From: Istiophorus platypterus
Lineage: Eukaryota; Chordata; Actinopteri; Istiophoriformes; Istiophoridae
Assembly (NCBI GenBank): GCA_016859345.1
Contig: CM029134.1
Span: 16,823,560 to 16,887,559 of the forward strand
Direction of reading: 5' to 3'
Length of the DNA stretch: 64,000 bases
Below the pieces are notes generated by a model. It did no database searches and was not told where the DNA came from. It worked only from the letters and a program-made list of their open reading frames with translations. Each line of letters opens with the position of its first letter. Positions within the stretch are counted from its first letter, which is position 1. The position numbers were made by a program, and so were the translations under genes. Shown piece by piece: positions 47,501-58,645 of this stretch.

Positions 47501-50500
47501 ACTCTGAGGTGCACAGTCCAAAAAGCTTAACTCATAAAATTGGGAAATGTGTGAAGCCATGAAGTCAACATGGTTCAAATCCACGGGGACCATCTATAAT
47601 GTGTAACCGCCATCATATTATGTCCACAGGCAGCACTGGAACTTACCCTTAGAACTGCAGACGTTGAGAGGGTTGTTGATGTGGCAGGACAGACAAACAT
47701 GCAGAGGGCAACGGAAGCCTTTGTTATGTGGCTGGGTTGCGGAGTAGGCCAATATACAGTCGGTGTGGTAGAACTTCCCACAGAGTGGTATCATGCAGCG
47801 CTTTACCCCATTACCGGACTTCTTACACACAAAGCAAGTGTGGACACCTGGAAGGAACAAAAATGAAATAGTTATTTCTGAGCTCAAGTATTCAAGAACA
47901 AACATTTTATGATCCCTGTCAGGCAACAGGTGTACTCACCAGTGTTGCATTCACGACAGAGGAATTTTCCCTTGGGCGCCACCGACAGGCCAATACACTG
48001 CAGGTGAAAGGCTCCATAACAGTGTCCGTCACAAGCCAGCAGGTCTCCTGCCCTCTCACATATCTGCACAAACATCCCCAAAAAATATGAAGGATGAGGG
48101 ATGTGTCAGATACTGAGCCACACAAAGCAAAACATATATGGTCTATAATAGATTATCTCACCTGACAAACATTCTCCTTTAAGGATGTTGCTCCTATTTT
48201 CCCTTTTACATCGACATGGGAGGAGAGGCTGTCATTCATACCAGCAGACTGCACCTTCAGAGATGAAGAAAAAGCTGTTGTTACCCATGCTCGTGAATGT
48301 AGGATCACAGATTCTTTCCTCTATGATGAAGGACCGAGGACATTGTAACTAAAAAATACAACATGCGCACCTCAAGTTTGGGAGTTAGTGTTCCAGTGTG
48401 TACAATTTGTTTCTCCTCAGTGCTACAGGCCTCAGTCTCTGCCTCCTGCTTGGGGGTCTTAGATCCTCGGGGGCTGGGAGGCCTGTTCAGAGTGAGGCCA
48501 CCGGGGACATCTTTTCTCTCCGAGTGCTGAGAGCCAGTGACAGGGGCAGAGGATGTGCTGGGTCCAGGCTTCTCTTTCTTCACAGATCCAACCTATCCAA
48601 TGTGACATTGTTTGGGATGATTAAATACAGTAAAATAACTTTCACATGATTCTGTTTGGCGAGATATGGGGATGGTGACAGAATTTGCTTTTGAAGAACC
48701 TGAGTTTTCTTGACTAACACCTTCGCCTCTGAGGTAACTCCACTCTGTCGCTTTTGCTCCTAGAAAAAAAAAAGATAACAAAATGGGAAAAGACACAAGT
48801 GCAAGTCCAAAATTTTATCTGCAGTAGTGAACAGACACACACACAGCCAGTAGTACACTTGTCAACTGACATCCCAATGCTAACATACCTTCTTTTTTGC
48901 AGGGGCAACAGATACTTCTTCTATGGTACATTCCAGCACCTTGTGTGAGAGCTTCCTTGGCCTCTTTCTCTCTTGGACTGATAATCCCATGTCTATGGTA
49001 AAAAAAAGAAAAATTAAACACTGCATTATCTATTTTTATGTAAAATAACTTCTCAGGGTCAAAAACAACACTTTAATAATAGAATTTATTCCACACAGCA
49101 GCACCAGTCTAATTTACATTATACACTTACTACTTTACAACAAGACAGCTGAGTCTGGATTTAACATGATACTCAGTGAAAAGACAATCTTAAATTTATT
49201 TACCAGATTCAGTAGGTAGATCAGTTTCCTCTGGAGTCTCAGTGTCAAAGGGCGGCTGTATTGTGGCTGGGGACACTGAGGATGCCGTAAGAGAAAGCTC
49301 ATCCTGAGACGGACTCTGTTCAGGCTCTGCTGGAGCCTCGTTTGGCTCCACAGAAGACGAGGTTGAGGTAACAATTCCTGATGCTGTACTGAGATCATGG
49401 GGTGCTGTAATCCCTGATGTCTGCTGCGTACACACATGCAAACCAAGAATAAACGGAGTGTCTCCCAATTAAACACCACCTGGTATTTAAGGTTAAAGAA
49501 TGCAGGCTAACAGGATTTCCAAAGATCTTTTAAATTCGTTTCTGCAACGACATCCTGATAACGTAGTAATACGACCATAAATGATGGAACAATATGCCTA
49601 TTTGTACAGACATAATTAGAATGGTGTGATTATTATGGAGTATGATTAATACAATTATCCCCTAAGAAAAAAAAAAAAATCACACAGGAGATAAGAAGAT
49701 GGTGATTTAAGCACACATTTCATATACAGTATGTACAATAGATAGAATATTCTCAAAGCCTCCCTGGAAGCACAATATATACTGTAGCCTGCTCAGGTAA
49801 CAATTGAGGTTACCTACACATGCCGCAAGATGTTGAAAAACACAGAACGTACAAACCCAGTTGTTCAATGATTTTCTTAAAACAGAGAACATTCAAGAAT
49901 CAAGTGAATAAAAGACACTTCACATTTACATCAGTTGTAGTACTTCCATTTGACTTGTAAGGAAACTAAAAGAAAGATGAACTTCTTACCATTTTGGAAG
50001 ATTCTGAGGTGTGTTTCTGTGATTTCTTTTTTGGGGCAAATATTTGTTCATACTCCTCAGTTGACTCCAGGAGCCTTTTAGTTGGTTTCCGGAGACGTTT
50101 GTTCTCTGCATGCCCTGTGTACATATACATGACATACGGATTACTTTTTCTTTCATTTTTTACCATCGCAGTGCACAAGCATGAACAGCAGCAGTTTGCA
50201 TCTTACCAAGTGTGCTGCTTGTCTCTGGGAAATGTGAGTCGTTCTCTGCCCGCTTCTCAACTCCCAGACCAAGATGTGGTGATGCCCCTGTTGCATAAGA
50301 GCCATTCATCTTAGTAGACTCTTCGGTCATAACCTTGCTCTTATTTTCAGCTGCCTCCTCAACCACCTGCCAGCGCTTCTTTGGAGCCACTGGCGATTCA
50401 GAATTCTTGTCGAGGTAGCTGGCTGAGGGATCAGCAGTGACAGGCAGACCGGGTCTAGAATTGGCCAAATCAGCGTGGCCACTAACAAACTCCCTGCCGT

Positions 50501-53500
50501 AAGCCAAGTCAGCCAGGTGCGAAGAGAGGCCGGGTATGCCAAGTTTCAGCTTGGCAGGTAGTCTTTGCTTTCTACGCTGCTTGTCTGAGCTCCCGATCGG
50601 AAGGTGAATGGGAAAGTCTTCACAGTGGTAGGTGTCAGCTGTCATGATAGCTTTAGTCCTGTTCTTTGTTTTCACCGCTGTGTTGTGGGCCGCTATGGAT
50701 TTCCCCAACTGGCCATTCTCTGTTTTGACCCCTTGAGCGACACTACCAGAAGATCGCTTCACCAAGTCCCTTCCTTTAGCTGTGGGGACGACCAAGGGTT
50801 CCTCCTTGATTATGACTGGCAATGGCGGGAGAGTCAGGGGTTTACCTTCTTTTTCTCTGATATCATGCATGTCTTTCAAGAGCATCAGGAAGGTACTGAA
50901 TTTATAATTGGAATCAGGCCGAAACACACTGAGCTCAGGGTCACTGGTGTCCTCCTTCACGAGAGATTTAAACATTAGTTCCTTGACATCCTGAAAAGCA
51001 TCCATTGGAGACAAGGACGGGGAAGATGATGATAGATCTGGGGCAACATTTTCTGTCTTGATTTTAACAGGTTGTGAAGGGGGTACACTTGAGCCCGCAC
51101 ATTCAGACTTTATCAAAGAGCCATTACGAATTAGTTTCTTATCAGGCTTCCTTGCACGCCTTTTTGGAGAGCTGCGATCAGTAGAGGATGCTGCATTGCT
51201 GGGGGACTCCCAGTTTTTAGACATTTCAGTTATGATGGGTGCATTAGTAAGCATGTTATTAGGACAATCATCATGTCGGGCATCTGTTGAGATTTGGCTT
51301 GTGGCCAGTGCATCTTTGAGATCTGTCTCTTCCTCTGCTTTCAAAGCCCGCGTCATCAAACGACTGCTGGCAGGAAGATTCATAGAGTGCTTTTCAGGTG
51401 AACTGTACAACAGTTCATTACAGCTGCCCGAACTCTGTTCAGAATTAGTATCTTTAGTTGTCAATTTATTTGTTAAAATGCTATCACAGGAATCTGTACA
51501 TTGGTTCACTTTTTCAGTAAACTTTGTTTTAGCTTGTATTGAACCCTGTTCTTTTCTGACAGATTTGTCTACATCCTGCATTGGAGGAATTTCTGTGCGT
51601 TTAGGACGATGAAGCATTGGAACTGATTCCAGGTCAGCATAAGGGGAGTCCTTTGGCTCTTCTTTCAGTGCACTAGTTGATGTATGAAACTGGTCCATCA
51701 TGTTTTTGACGGTGGAGGATTCCTTCGATCCACCAACGATATGGCCAAATATGTCTGACAAACACTTCTTTTTCTTCTGGCAAGCTTTGCTCTTATTGTA
51801 TTGAACTGTGGAGTTTTTAATGAGGCCGTGCTCATTTTCACTGGGGGGCATATTTGGTGATGGCGTTCGCCCGGGGTCCACAGAGGGAGAGGGGGCCTCC
51901 TGTGGCTTTACAGCAGGGAGTGGGCTCTGTGCACACTCCTCTCCATTGATGGATACTGAAAGCACACTTTCCAAATTCCTTTGTCGACGAGGGAGCAGAA
52001 ACTCTGCTTCTGCCACACTGACTTTCCACGCAGTCAATAAACTTTTGGGTATCTGCCAAGAAAAAAATTAACAATCAAAATAATTCAGTTCATAGTAAGT
52101 TAGAAGAGATTTTGAAAGTTATTTCATTTATTTACCGTATACTTGTAGTCTTTCTCCTTCTGCTTCCCTCTCCGTCTAAGCACAGGTAAGTCTTCAAACT
52201 GATGGCCTCCTTCAAAAGGAAGAATGACGCTCCCTGGGACCCATGAGCATTCTACAATTTCTCCAATCGTCTCCAGGAAGTACATCCGACAAGGACGAGG
52301 ACTGGGAACTGGAACAAAGTATTCTTGTTAACCGACTTACACACAGTAAAACTCCTTTGTTCAGTGTTAACCTGTCAGGTAAATGTCTTCTCAATTTGAT
52401 CATAAAATCCATATATAAATGAAACCTCACCTTTCATCTTAGTGTGGGTCCCCTGGTCTGGATCGCAGGTGACTTGGCAGGGCCACCAGGGCCGTCTGTT
52501 GAACTTTGCCCACACCAAGTCCCCTTCCAAGTACTTGACTGTGGGAGGAAGCTTTTTCTTTGGGCTGTTGGACTAACCAGGACAATGAAAATACTTTTAA
52601 CATCTAGTTCCTATAACCTTGGTACTGTATATAACAGTTAAAATCAAATCAATGTTCTTGTCATGTTTGAAATGATATTCTGATATTCTGATATCTGATA
52701 TTCATCACATTAAGGGACCAGATCCTCTTTTTCTTTATGTAATTTTGCATCCCAATACTCTACTAACACAGCTAGGAAACTGCTGTGTTAGCACTTACTT
52801 TGAAATATTATCTGTTGTGTTATGTTCACATTTTTAACCCCCCACCACCCCATACATGGGGTAATACTTTTCTAAGAGATTAATCAAATTATAATTTGAG
52901 TGACACTGCTACAAGTCTACAGCTGTTAGCAGTACAGGTACAATTAATTATCACTTTGATGCATAGGCTCTGCTATCTACTTTCTCCATGGGAATACATA
53001 AAATATTTATAAATGAACTTTATAAAGAAAGTATCCCAGGTGTTTTGGACTCACATCAGAGTTGGTGCCAGCTGGTGAAATAAGTCCAGGGTCAACAGGA
53101 GAGGCAAGTTCACCGTCACTGTCAGATTCCTCACCCAAACTCCACCCCTCTCTCATCGTTATTTCTGGCAGTGCGCTGGGGCTTAGTGTAGGGTTGAGCT
53201 CAGATATAGTTTTGGACATCAGATTAAAGACAGTCGGCTTGTACGTTCTTCTGTCGACCCCTGCGTTGCATGCGGCCTTGCTGTCAGTAACAGATCGGTC
53301 CTGGCTCAACTTTTGGGAGTGGTGAAAATGAACCAGGTCCTCGCTACTGTTGTGCTCGCCCTCCTCATCCTCCTCCTTAACGTCGCCGCTGTCAAACAGC
53401 GTGGACTCAAAATGCAGGTAGCCATTCGGGATGGGAGAGCATTGTTCCAGGCTGTCAGGACTTTGAGGCGAGAAGCCGTTTCTGTTCACGTCCTGCAGAG

Positions 53501-53900
53501 TCTCAAAAGGCTCCCTGTCGTCATTTCCCAGAGAAGGAGGCAGCTGGACAGACGGCGCCACAAACCCGTCATCATCACTGACCGGGCTTGCGCAGTGAAA
53601 GCGGTTCCGAAGATGGAGATCTCTCTCTAGGTCCGGCCTGTTGACCACAGAGTTCAGGTCCTGCAGCCTCCTCAGCGGGCTGTAGCAGTGCGTTCGGTCC
53701 AGCGGACCGTATCCCGGTATAGCTGGCGGTTTGAGACTGGAGGATGGCAGTTGCACGGCGGACGATTGGTCTGACCCGCGCTTCACAATGCCACATTGGT
53801 TTCCATAGGAAGTGCTCACAAGGCCATTGCGGGGCCTCAGCTCTGGCTGGCCTGAACCAAACACTGAGCCCCTAACAGGCTGTCTGTAAGGCTGATTCAT
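41545..53900 (-). CDS. nsd1: Histone H3K36 methyltransferase NSD1
   Basis: Twenty coding exons, about 2,088 residues: 53055-53900, 52431-52572, 52136-52308, 50207-52052, 49990-50114, 49204-49423, 48889-48992, 48700-48759, 48371-48592, 48162-48254, 47940-48063, 47647-47847, 45422-45601, 44412-44568, 43888-44317, 43658-43774, 43381-43522, 43145-43251, 42795-42999, 41545-42317. Domains: PWWP1 (about 290-380), a long disordered part with YKFSTFLMLLKDMHD, RLRKPTKRLLESTEEYEQIF, a PHD cluster (1274-1485), second PWWP core (1492-1545), AWS (1552-1605), SET (to 1730) with NHSCQPNC and ELTFNYN, post-SET cysteines, and PHD5/C5HCH (1790-1885). It dimethylates H3K36 in the nucleus. Odd points: two GC-AG introns (after 45422 and 42795), about 50 residues missing after PWWP2, and an acidic C-terminus. 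The end of exon 8 (48700) and the donor at 43381 are weak. Teleosts may hold nsd1a and nsd1b; I cannot tell which this is. Confidence 0.92.
44605..44840. repeat. Interspersed repeat family A, partial copy 5
   Basis: Inside an nsd1 intron (between exons 45422-45601 and 44412-44568). It contains TTTTGGTCTATAAAATTTTGAG and CAACAGTCAATAAAATCAAAG in the order of the family A body; the remainder has diverged. Confidence 0.45.
46046..47045 (+). mobile_element. Decayed Tc1/mariner-type DNA transposon in an nsd1 intron
   Basis: The left end reads CAGTAGTGTAAAAAAACGTC then CAGGCACCCCTGGTCAAAAT. The right end (about 47000-47035) reads as a poor reverse complement of it (CCAGAAATTCTGATCGGTG). Between them the plus strand keeps nucleotide blocks like those of fish Tc1-type transposase genes: TTTTGCCACAATGAGCAAAGGC, TCATGAAAAGAACATCTCTG, GGTGGATCCGTCATGTTTTGG, GATAATCCTAAACACACCTA, CACAATGGACTAGCTCAAGAGG and ATCTGTGGAGAGACCTCAGA. 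Stops and deletions break every frame. It lies antisense to nsd1 in the intron 45602-47646. Assignment is from motif memory. Confidence 0.7.
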
Positions 53901-53908
53901 GTTGTCAT
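53897..53908 (-). other. nsd1: Minimal upstream ORF overlapping the nsd1 start codon
   Basis: ATGACAACATGA on the minus strand is a three-codon ORF (Met-Thr-Thr-stop) whose TGA overlaps the proposed nsd1 ATG as ATGA. The nsd1 start at 53900 is the first ATG in the nsd1 frame of this exon and gives MNQPYRQPVRGSVFG. Confidence 0.6.
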
Positions 53909-54694
53909 GGCTATATCCTGTCAAATAAAAAAGAGGTAGGTTAGACAAGGGAATGTGCCATTTAAGTTTCTCACTAACTACAACCTGAAGGGGCTATTGG
54001 GGCTCGTATACAGTGCAGTACAATAAAGCAGGCTGACAATCACATAAAAACATTGCGCAAATAGAGCGGCAATAATATCCAGTCCGACAGAAGCCTACGA
54101 AGGAGCATAACCAGCAATGGACTGCGAGTACGAATATCCACCAATAAGCCGACACTGCATGGCCTCCATACTGGAGGCCGGTCGGACGGCACAAGGCAAA
54201 ACACAGAACACGACCGCCGGCCCGCTCCGTTCACACGTTTCATTCACAAACCAGCAGAAAATAGAACCGCTTTTGTCTAATGGTTGTGGGTCATGGCGAT
54301 CGCCGGCTACTACGGTCAATGGAAGAGCGCTGAGGCTGTAGCAGAGGCAGTGTCACCGAGCCATCACAGAAACACAGTGAGTGGCTCACACAAACAAGCT
54401 ACAACCACACACCGACATAGGAAGCTACTATAAACTCAACAAAAAAAAAAAAAAAAAGGGCAGATCGGCACCAAGTTCACAACACAATCAACACGTGGAA
54501 AAACGAGAAAAACTCACCGTTTGGAGGTCGGTCAGCGTGAAACCAACAATGGATGTTTGATACTGTGGCACAAAGCGAGTGTTTTTCTCGGTTTGTGAAA
54601 GCGGATCTGCACAATCCCAGCTGCAGCGGCACTAGCAGGCCGAGGCACCGCTCTCATTCTCTGCACTTCATCGCCTCATCAGCGGCGGCCCTCT

Positions 54695-54744
54695 AAAAAA
54701 AAAAAAAAAAAAAGAAAAAAGAAAAAAGAAAAAAGAAAAAGAAA
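54695..54744. repeat. A-rich simple repeat, (A)19 then (GAAAAAA)n
   Basis: Nineteen A followed by several GAAAAAA units, in the nsd1 promoter region. Confidence 0.9.
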
Positions 54745-55206
54745 ACTGTCACCTCAGACACAAAATAACCAGCAGATCTCCATTACGCCGCCGCGTAACG
54801 ACGGCGTGCGGAATTCAGGTGTGCCACGGCCGGTCCCCTAACAGCCACAGCGGCTTATTTACTACATGGTTTGTTGTTTTTTTTTGTTGTTTTGTTATTT
54901 TGTTGCCTGCTGTCGATGTGCCCCCCGGTTAATGTTAAAACAAGCCCGGACCGACCGTGCTGGTGAGCGGCAGCCAATCGGCACCGCCACCCAATCCCCC
55001 CCCCCCCCCACCACCACCCCCCCGGTCCGCGGAGGGCCGTGACACTCACCCTCCGAGCACACGCGCACACGCACGGCCGCGCGCGTGCACGTGCGTCTCC
55101 CCCCCACACCACCCCTCCAGGTGGGGTTTTCTATAGATTATTGGCGATGAGAGAGAGACAATGTGATTATTATGAATGGATGACCTTTCCCCCCCCACAC
55201 CCTCTA

Positions 55207-55235
55207 TTTCTTTCTTTTCTTTCTTTCTTTCTTTT
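55207..55235. repeat. (TTTC)n microsatellite
   Basis: Imperfect TTTC/CTTT units in the nsd1 upstream region, a polypyrimidine-polypurine tract. Confidence 0.85.
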
Positions 55236-55449
55236 AAAGATATCTGCCCGGTTTCTGCGCGTCTGGCCCCAGACGTTCCTCGGTTTAACTCCGCGGACCG
55301 GCCCGGGCCCGTTTGTCATCCGTGCGGTCCAGAGGGAGACGGAGAGATCGGGATGATCGCGGTGCGCCAACAGCTACGCGGCCTCTCTGGTCGAACCAGG
55401 CTCCGTGCGCCATGTTGCCTTTCCAGAGTCCTCTGACATGAGGAAACAG

Positions 55450-56160
55450 GCCGCTAGGCGCTCAGGAAAGAGAACACACACACACAAGATATCAATGTGG
55501 CTGCAAACGTGCGCAATGAGCGGGTATTGCGCCGATTGTAAAAAAACACCGGTGGTTGTCTCCCGGCTCGACGTCCCGTAACAGACGCAGGGATTTTGTG
55601 CGCGTATTGTAAAAAAAAATCAAATTTACAAGTATCAGTAAACGCGCAAGCGTAAGGGTGCACGAAAAGCTCGCTGCAACGGGCCAGTCCTTGAAGATCA
55701 GACAAAGACTATCCACTTACACGCCGACTAAACAGCACAGGGGCTTACCTCTGTGCAGATTATTTATATTTTCCTGGTGTACTATCAGGGTTGTTGGCTC
55801 AGATCTTGAGGTGGTTTATTTCCATAACCTTTCGGGTGAATGGTCCAGTAGAAAGACCAGACAGGTTCGAGAAGTAACTAATTCACCTACCCCAAAAGAT
55901 CAGCTGTCAAGCGTTTATATTGATGGGCCTTTCTTACTCTTTTTTTTTAACCAGTTCTGCTATCACATCGTGTACGCACACGCTCAAAAAGTAAGACCAC
56001 GAATGTCAGTACGCTGCAATTTGATTTAATAGGGAGTAAATAAAGGTATTATTACAAGGTGATTACTATTGTCTTGGGGCACAAGCCCTCTTGTGTCTAC
56101 AGAGAGAATTACATGCTTTTGATTTGACAGAGGATAAGTTATGTGGAAAACACCGTTTCG
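55450..56160. other. DNA between the nsd1 promoter and the C5orf24-like 3' end
   Basis: No exon-like frame. It starts CpG-containing near 55450-55760 and becomes AT-rich. Apart from the donor-like site at 55748/55749 on the minus strand I see nothing functional. Confidence 0.45.
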
Positions 56161-56164
56161 TTCT

Positions 56165-56170
56165 TTTATT
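56165..56170 (-). terminator. c5orf24: Candidate poly(A) signal of the C5orf24-like gene
   Basis: TTTATT on the plus strand about 820 bases past the stop codon, the first such hexamer below it. Confidence 0.4.
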
Positions 56171-56987
56171 TTGGTTTCACATACATCACATAAGCATTTA
56201 ATACATATTCCACAACCTTTTCCTGTCTTATGAAGTTTTTTTTTTTTTGTTCCCCTAACGGACAGCATAACTACATACATATAAATCTGGAAGTGCTTAT
56301 CAAGTGTGTGTGGGGACGAAAACAGGTAATACAAGACATAATCAAAACTATATTCACGAAGTGCAGAAATAACAAATACTGTTCAAAAATGGATATAATG
56401 CATTGACTCTTACCAGTTCAAGCTAATTAAAAATGTATCGCAGTATTCTGATTTTAGGTATGATGCGGGATAATATCACAAAATAGAATACATATTGAAT
56501 AGGACAACACACAGGAAGGACAATTACACATCCACAACTTTATGCTCAGGAAAACGCTGATTTCTAAGGCTGTTTGAACTAAAATGCGACTTTCATAAAT
56601 GCAGAGAATGTTAGAAGAATGTGGTCGTAGAAATGTTAAAGTGGAGAAAGAGAACTTGTCACAACTCAGAGGAAGAAAATGCTTGAAGAGAAAAAAAGTT
56701 GCATCCTCCAGTGAGGTCTGGACCACAAACTGATAAATACATTTTTTGCTTAATTGATTGGTGTTATTAGTTCATATGCATGCATCTCTGCCAAACTGGA
56801 ATAACATAATTCTGGTTCAATCAGTTATTATGAGAGGATGAAGACAATATCAAACACTGTACAGTGAAAACTCAATCAGAGCCATTTCTAAATAACAAAG
56901 TTGTTTCCTAAAACATTTGAGAGAAATGTTTTCCTCAGCATTCTTTTTGCTGGATGCACCCAAATGTTTTTCAAGCAAGCCACAGAA

Positions 56988-57656
56988 CTATTCGCTAGTT
57001 TCATCCAATTTGCTACTGGGCTCACAGAGGTCTCTTTTCTCCATCATGGCATATGGAAAAGGTGGAACATCGCAGGTATTGAAGTCCAGTTTCTTGGGAA
57101 CACTGCAGTTGCTAAAGTCAAGTTTCTTGGCGTTGTCAGAACCAAACTCCAGCTTCTTGAGTCGGGCTAGACTCTTGATGCTGCCAGGGGGCCTGCCAGG
57201 GCTGACCTTATATCCCGCTGCTTTGGTGGTACCGAGGGGCCTCCCTGGGCTGGTTTTGAACCCAGCTGCTCTGGTCGTTCCCAGTGGACGTCCAGTACTT
57301 GTACGGTAACCGGCAGACTTTGTGGTCCCCGATGGCCTCCCTCTCCGCCCTGACTTCACTATGCCCTTCTTCTTCTTGGAGCCTTCTGCCCCTGCAGCTT
57401 CATTGCCCCTGATTCTCACTGTCTGAGTTTGGAAGTCATTCTGGTTATCTTGCATTTGGCATGCCATGGTTTTGTGCAAGCCCTGTGGTAAAGGGGCTAG
57501 GCCGGCAAGAGACAGCTGCAAGCCAGGGTTTGTTGGAGATGGGTAGAATTTGTTGGATGGTGTGCTACATAAGTCAAAGTGGCTGGCTGGATGACAGTCC
57601 TCCGCCAGTCCACCCATACAATAGTCACTGCTGCTGCTGGTCACTTGATGCATCAT
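56988..57656 (-). CDS. c5orf24: UPF0461 protein, C5orf24 homologue
   Basis: A single coding exon encodes 222 residues, preceded by an acceptor (CAACAG|AAA at 57659/57660) and a non-coding first exon. The start is MMHQVTSSSSDY, as in the vertebrate family. The centre (about 105-165) is basic and repetitive: RGRPSGTTKSAGYRTS, TGRPLGTTRAAGFKTS, PGRPLGTTKAAGYKVS and PGRPPGSIK, four GRP units like those of AT-hook DNA-binding peptides. After it come three KKL(E/D)F motifs. The last part has PFPYAMMEKRD and an acidic end like the family. No enzymatic domain, signal peptide or membrane segment is seen. The function of the family is not established; the GRP repeats and lysines suggest a nuclear, DNA-associated role, which is inference. 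Human C5orf24 lies on 5q31 not far from PPP2CA. Confidence 0.9.
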   Translation of the reverse strand: MMHQVTSSSSDYCMGGLAEDCHPASHFDLCSTPSNKFYPSPTNPGLQLSLAGLAPLPQGLHKTMACQMQDNQNDFQTQTVRIRGNEAAGAEGSKKKKGIVKSGRRGRPSGTTKSAGYRTSTGRPLGTTRAAGFKTSPGRPLGTTKAAGYKVSPGRPPGSIKSLARLKKLEFGSDNAKKLDFSNCSVPKKLDFNTCDVPPFPYAMMEKRDLCEPSSKLDETSE

Positions 57657-57949
57657 TTTCTGTTGTAATGAAGAGAAATAAACATTAGGTAGAAAGGCTA
57701 CACATGCACGTTCACCGTGACAAACACACACCCAAAGGAGCATTTTTTTTTAGTAGCTTACTTTTGGTGGATCAAACAGGCCTTTTAGCGCTTGCAACAC
57801 AAAACACAAGTAATCTCGAGACAAAGCGAGATAAACCAGTTACGATACGTAAATGTAAAACCGAGATCACATGCACAAAATCAAACGTAAACGCGTTCCC
57901 CGGAAAAAACGCCGAACTATTTTAAGAGCGTAAAACGGATCGTTCGTAC

Positions 57950-58260
57950 CTCATTTGTTGGTGGATGTTGGGCTAGAAAGGGTTAATTTCGAATCGCATG
58001 CATTTTTCTTCTCTGACAGACACATCTTCGTGAAGGCGCTTCACAAACTACGCCCTGGCATCCATGAGTGTCGTCTCGAAGCGGGGCCGCAGCCTGTGCT
58101 GCCTATTTTCTGTTCATTTAATCCTTTGCTCAGAGGTTTAGATGAGAGAGGCAGCCATTTTCAACTGGGGGGGAAAAAAAAAAAAAAATGTAATAAAACA
58201 GGATGCGCGCATCCACGCATGCGCAGTGACGCTTCCAGGAAACGAGCAGCTCGGTGGTTC
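57950..58260 (-). promoter_or_regulatory. c5orf24: C5orf24-like non-coding first exon and promoter
   Basis: A minus-strand donor GAG|GTACGA at 57949/57950 ends a non-coding exon, so the leader intron runs 57660-57949. A YY1-like GCAGCCATTTTC (plus, 58151-58162) and CpG-containing sequence up to about 58250 mark the promoter. Confidence 0.5.
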
Positions 58261-58503
58261 CTCAGGACCCAGAACATATTAGACAAAGCCTTGATGGAGA
58301 AAGGTGCGACCATAGCTGGAGGGGGAAAATAAACTAACACTGTATATTGGCGCTGCAACTACACAACTGCTACATTGCATAAAACCTTCCAGCAACAACA
58401 GAAAATCTTGTTCGGATCATCAGTGGTCAGTTAGAAATATGAGCACAAGCGCACAATGACAACAATCAAGGACAACAAAAGACCATTCTCCATTTTTGTA
58501 GTT

Positions 58504-58509
58504 TTTATT
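58504..58509 (-). terminator. atp5po: atp5po poly(A) signal (AATAAA on minus strand)
   Basis: TTTATT on the plus strand, about 140 bases past the stop codon; this gives the short 3' untranslated region usual for a mitochondrial housekeeping gene. Confidence 0.6.
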
Positions 58510-58645
58510 AACATCCATATGAACTTAAGCACAGACACTGGATTTACGGAGCAAATGCAGTGCTAGAACAGGTAGCAATGTACATTGATCGGCGTTTCCC
58601 CACAATGGTCGTCTCCGATCTTTTGCGAAATTAAGTCCACGGGAC

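Larger units (their letters stand above)
54518..55440 (-). promoter_or_regulatory. nsd1: nsd1 5' non-coding exon(s) and CpG-rich promoter
   Basis: A good minus-strand donor (CAAACG|GTGAGTT) at 54517/54518 ends a probable non-coding first exon reaching up to about 54690. A second donor-like GGAG|GGTGAGTG near 55047 and a strong AGAG|GTAAGC at 55748/55749 could end alternative leader exons. The interval is GC- and CpG-rich up to about 55440, with a run of 14 C (54996-55009) and an alternating purine-pyrimidine stretch around 55058-55096. I see no coding gene in it. Confidence 0.5.

Noticed and set aside
51058..51612. 184-residue plus-strand ORF opposite the large nsd1 exon
   Set aside because: Lies entirely antisense to exon 50207-52052 of nsd1, which has clear homology; no splice sites or motifs of its own.
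53062..53630. Two overlapping plus-strand ORFs of 87 and 105 residues
   Set aside because: Antisense shadows of the first nsd1 coding exon.
55039..55356. 105-residue plus-strand ORF upstream of nsd1
   Set aside because: Low-complexity promoter DNA (CpG, C runs, TTTC repeat); no homology, no Kozak support, no partner exon found.
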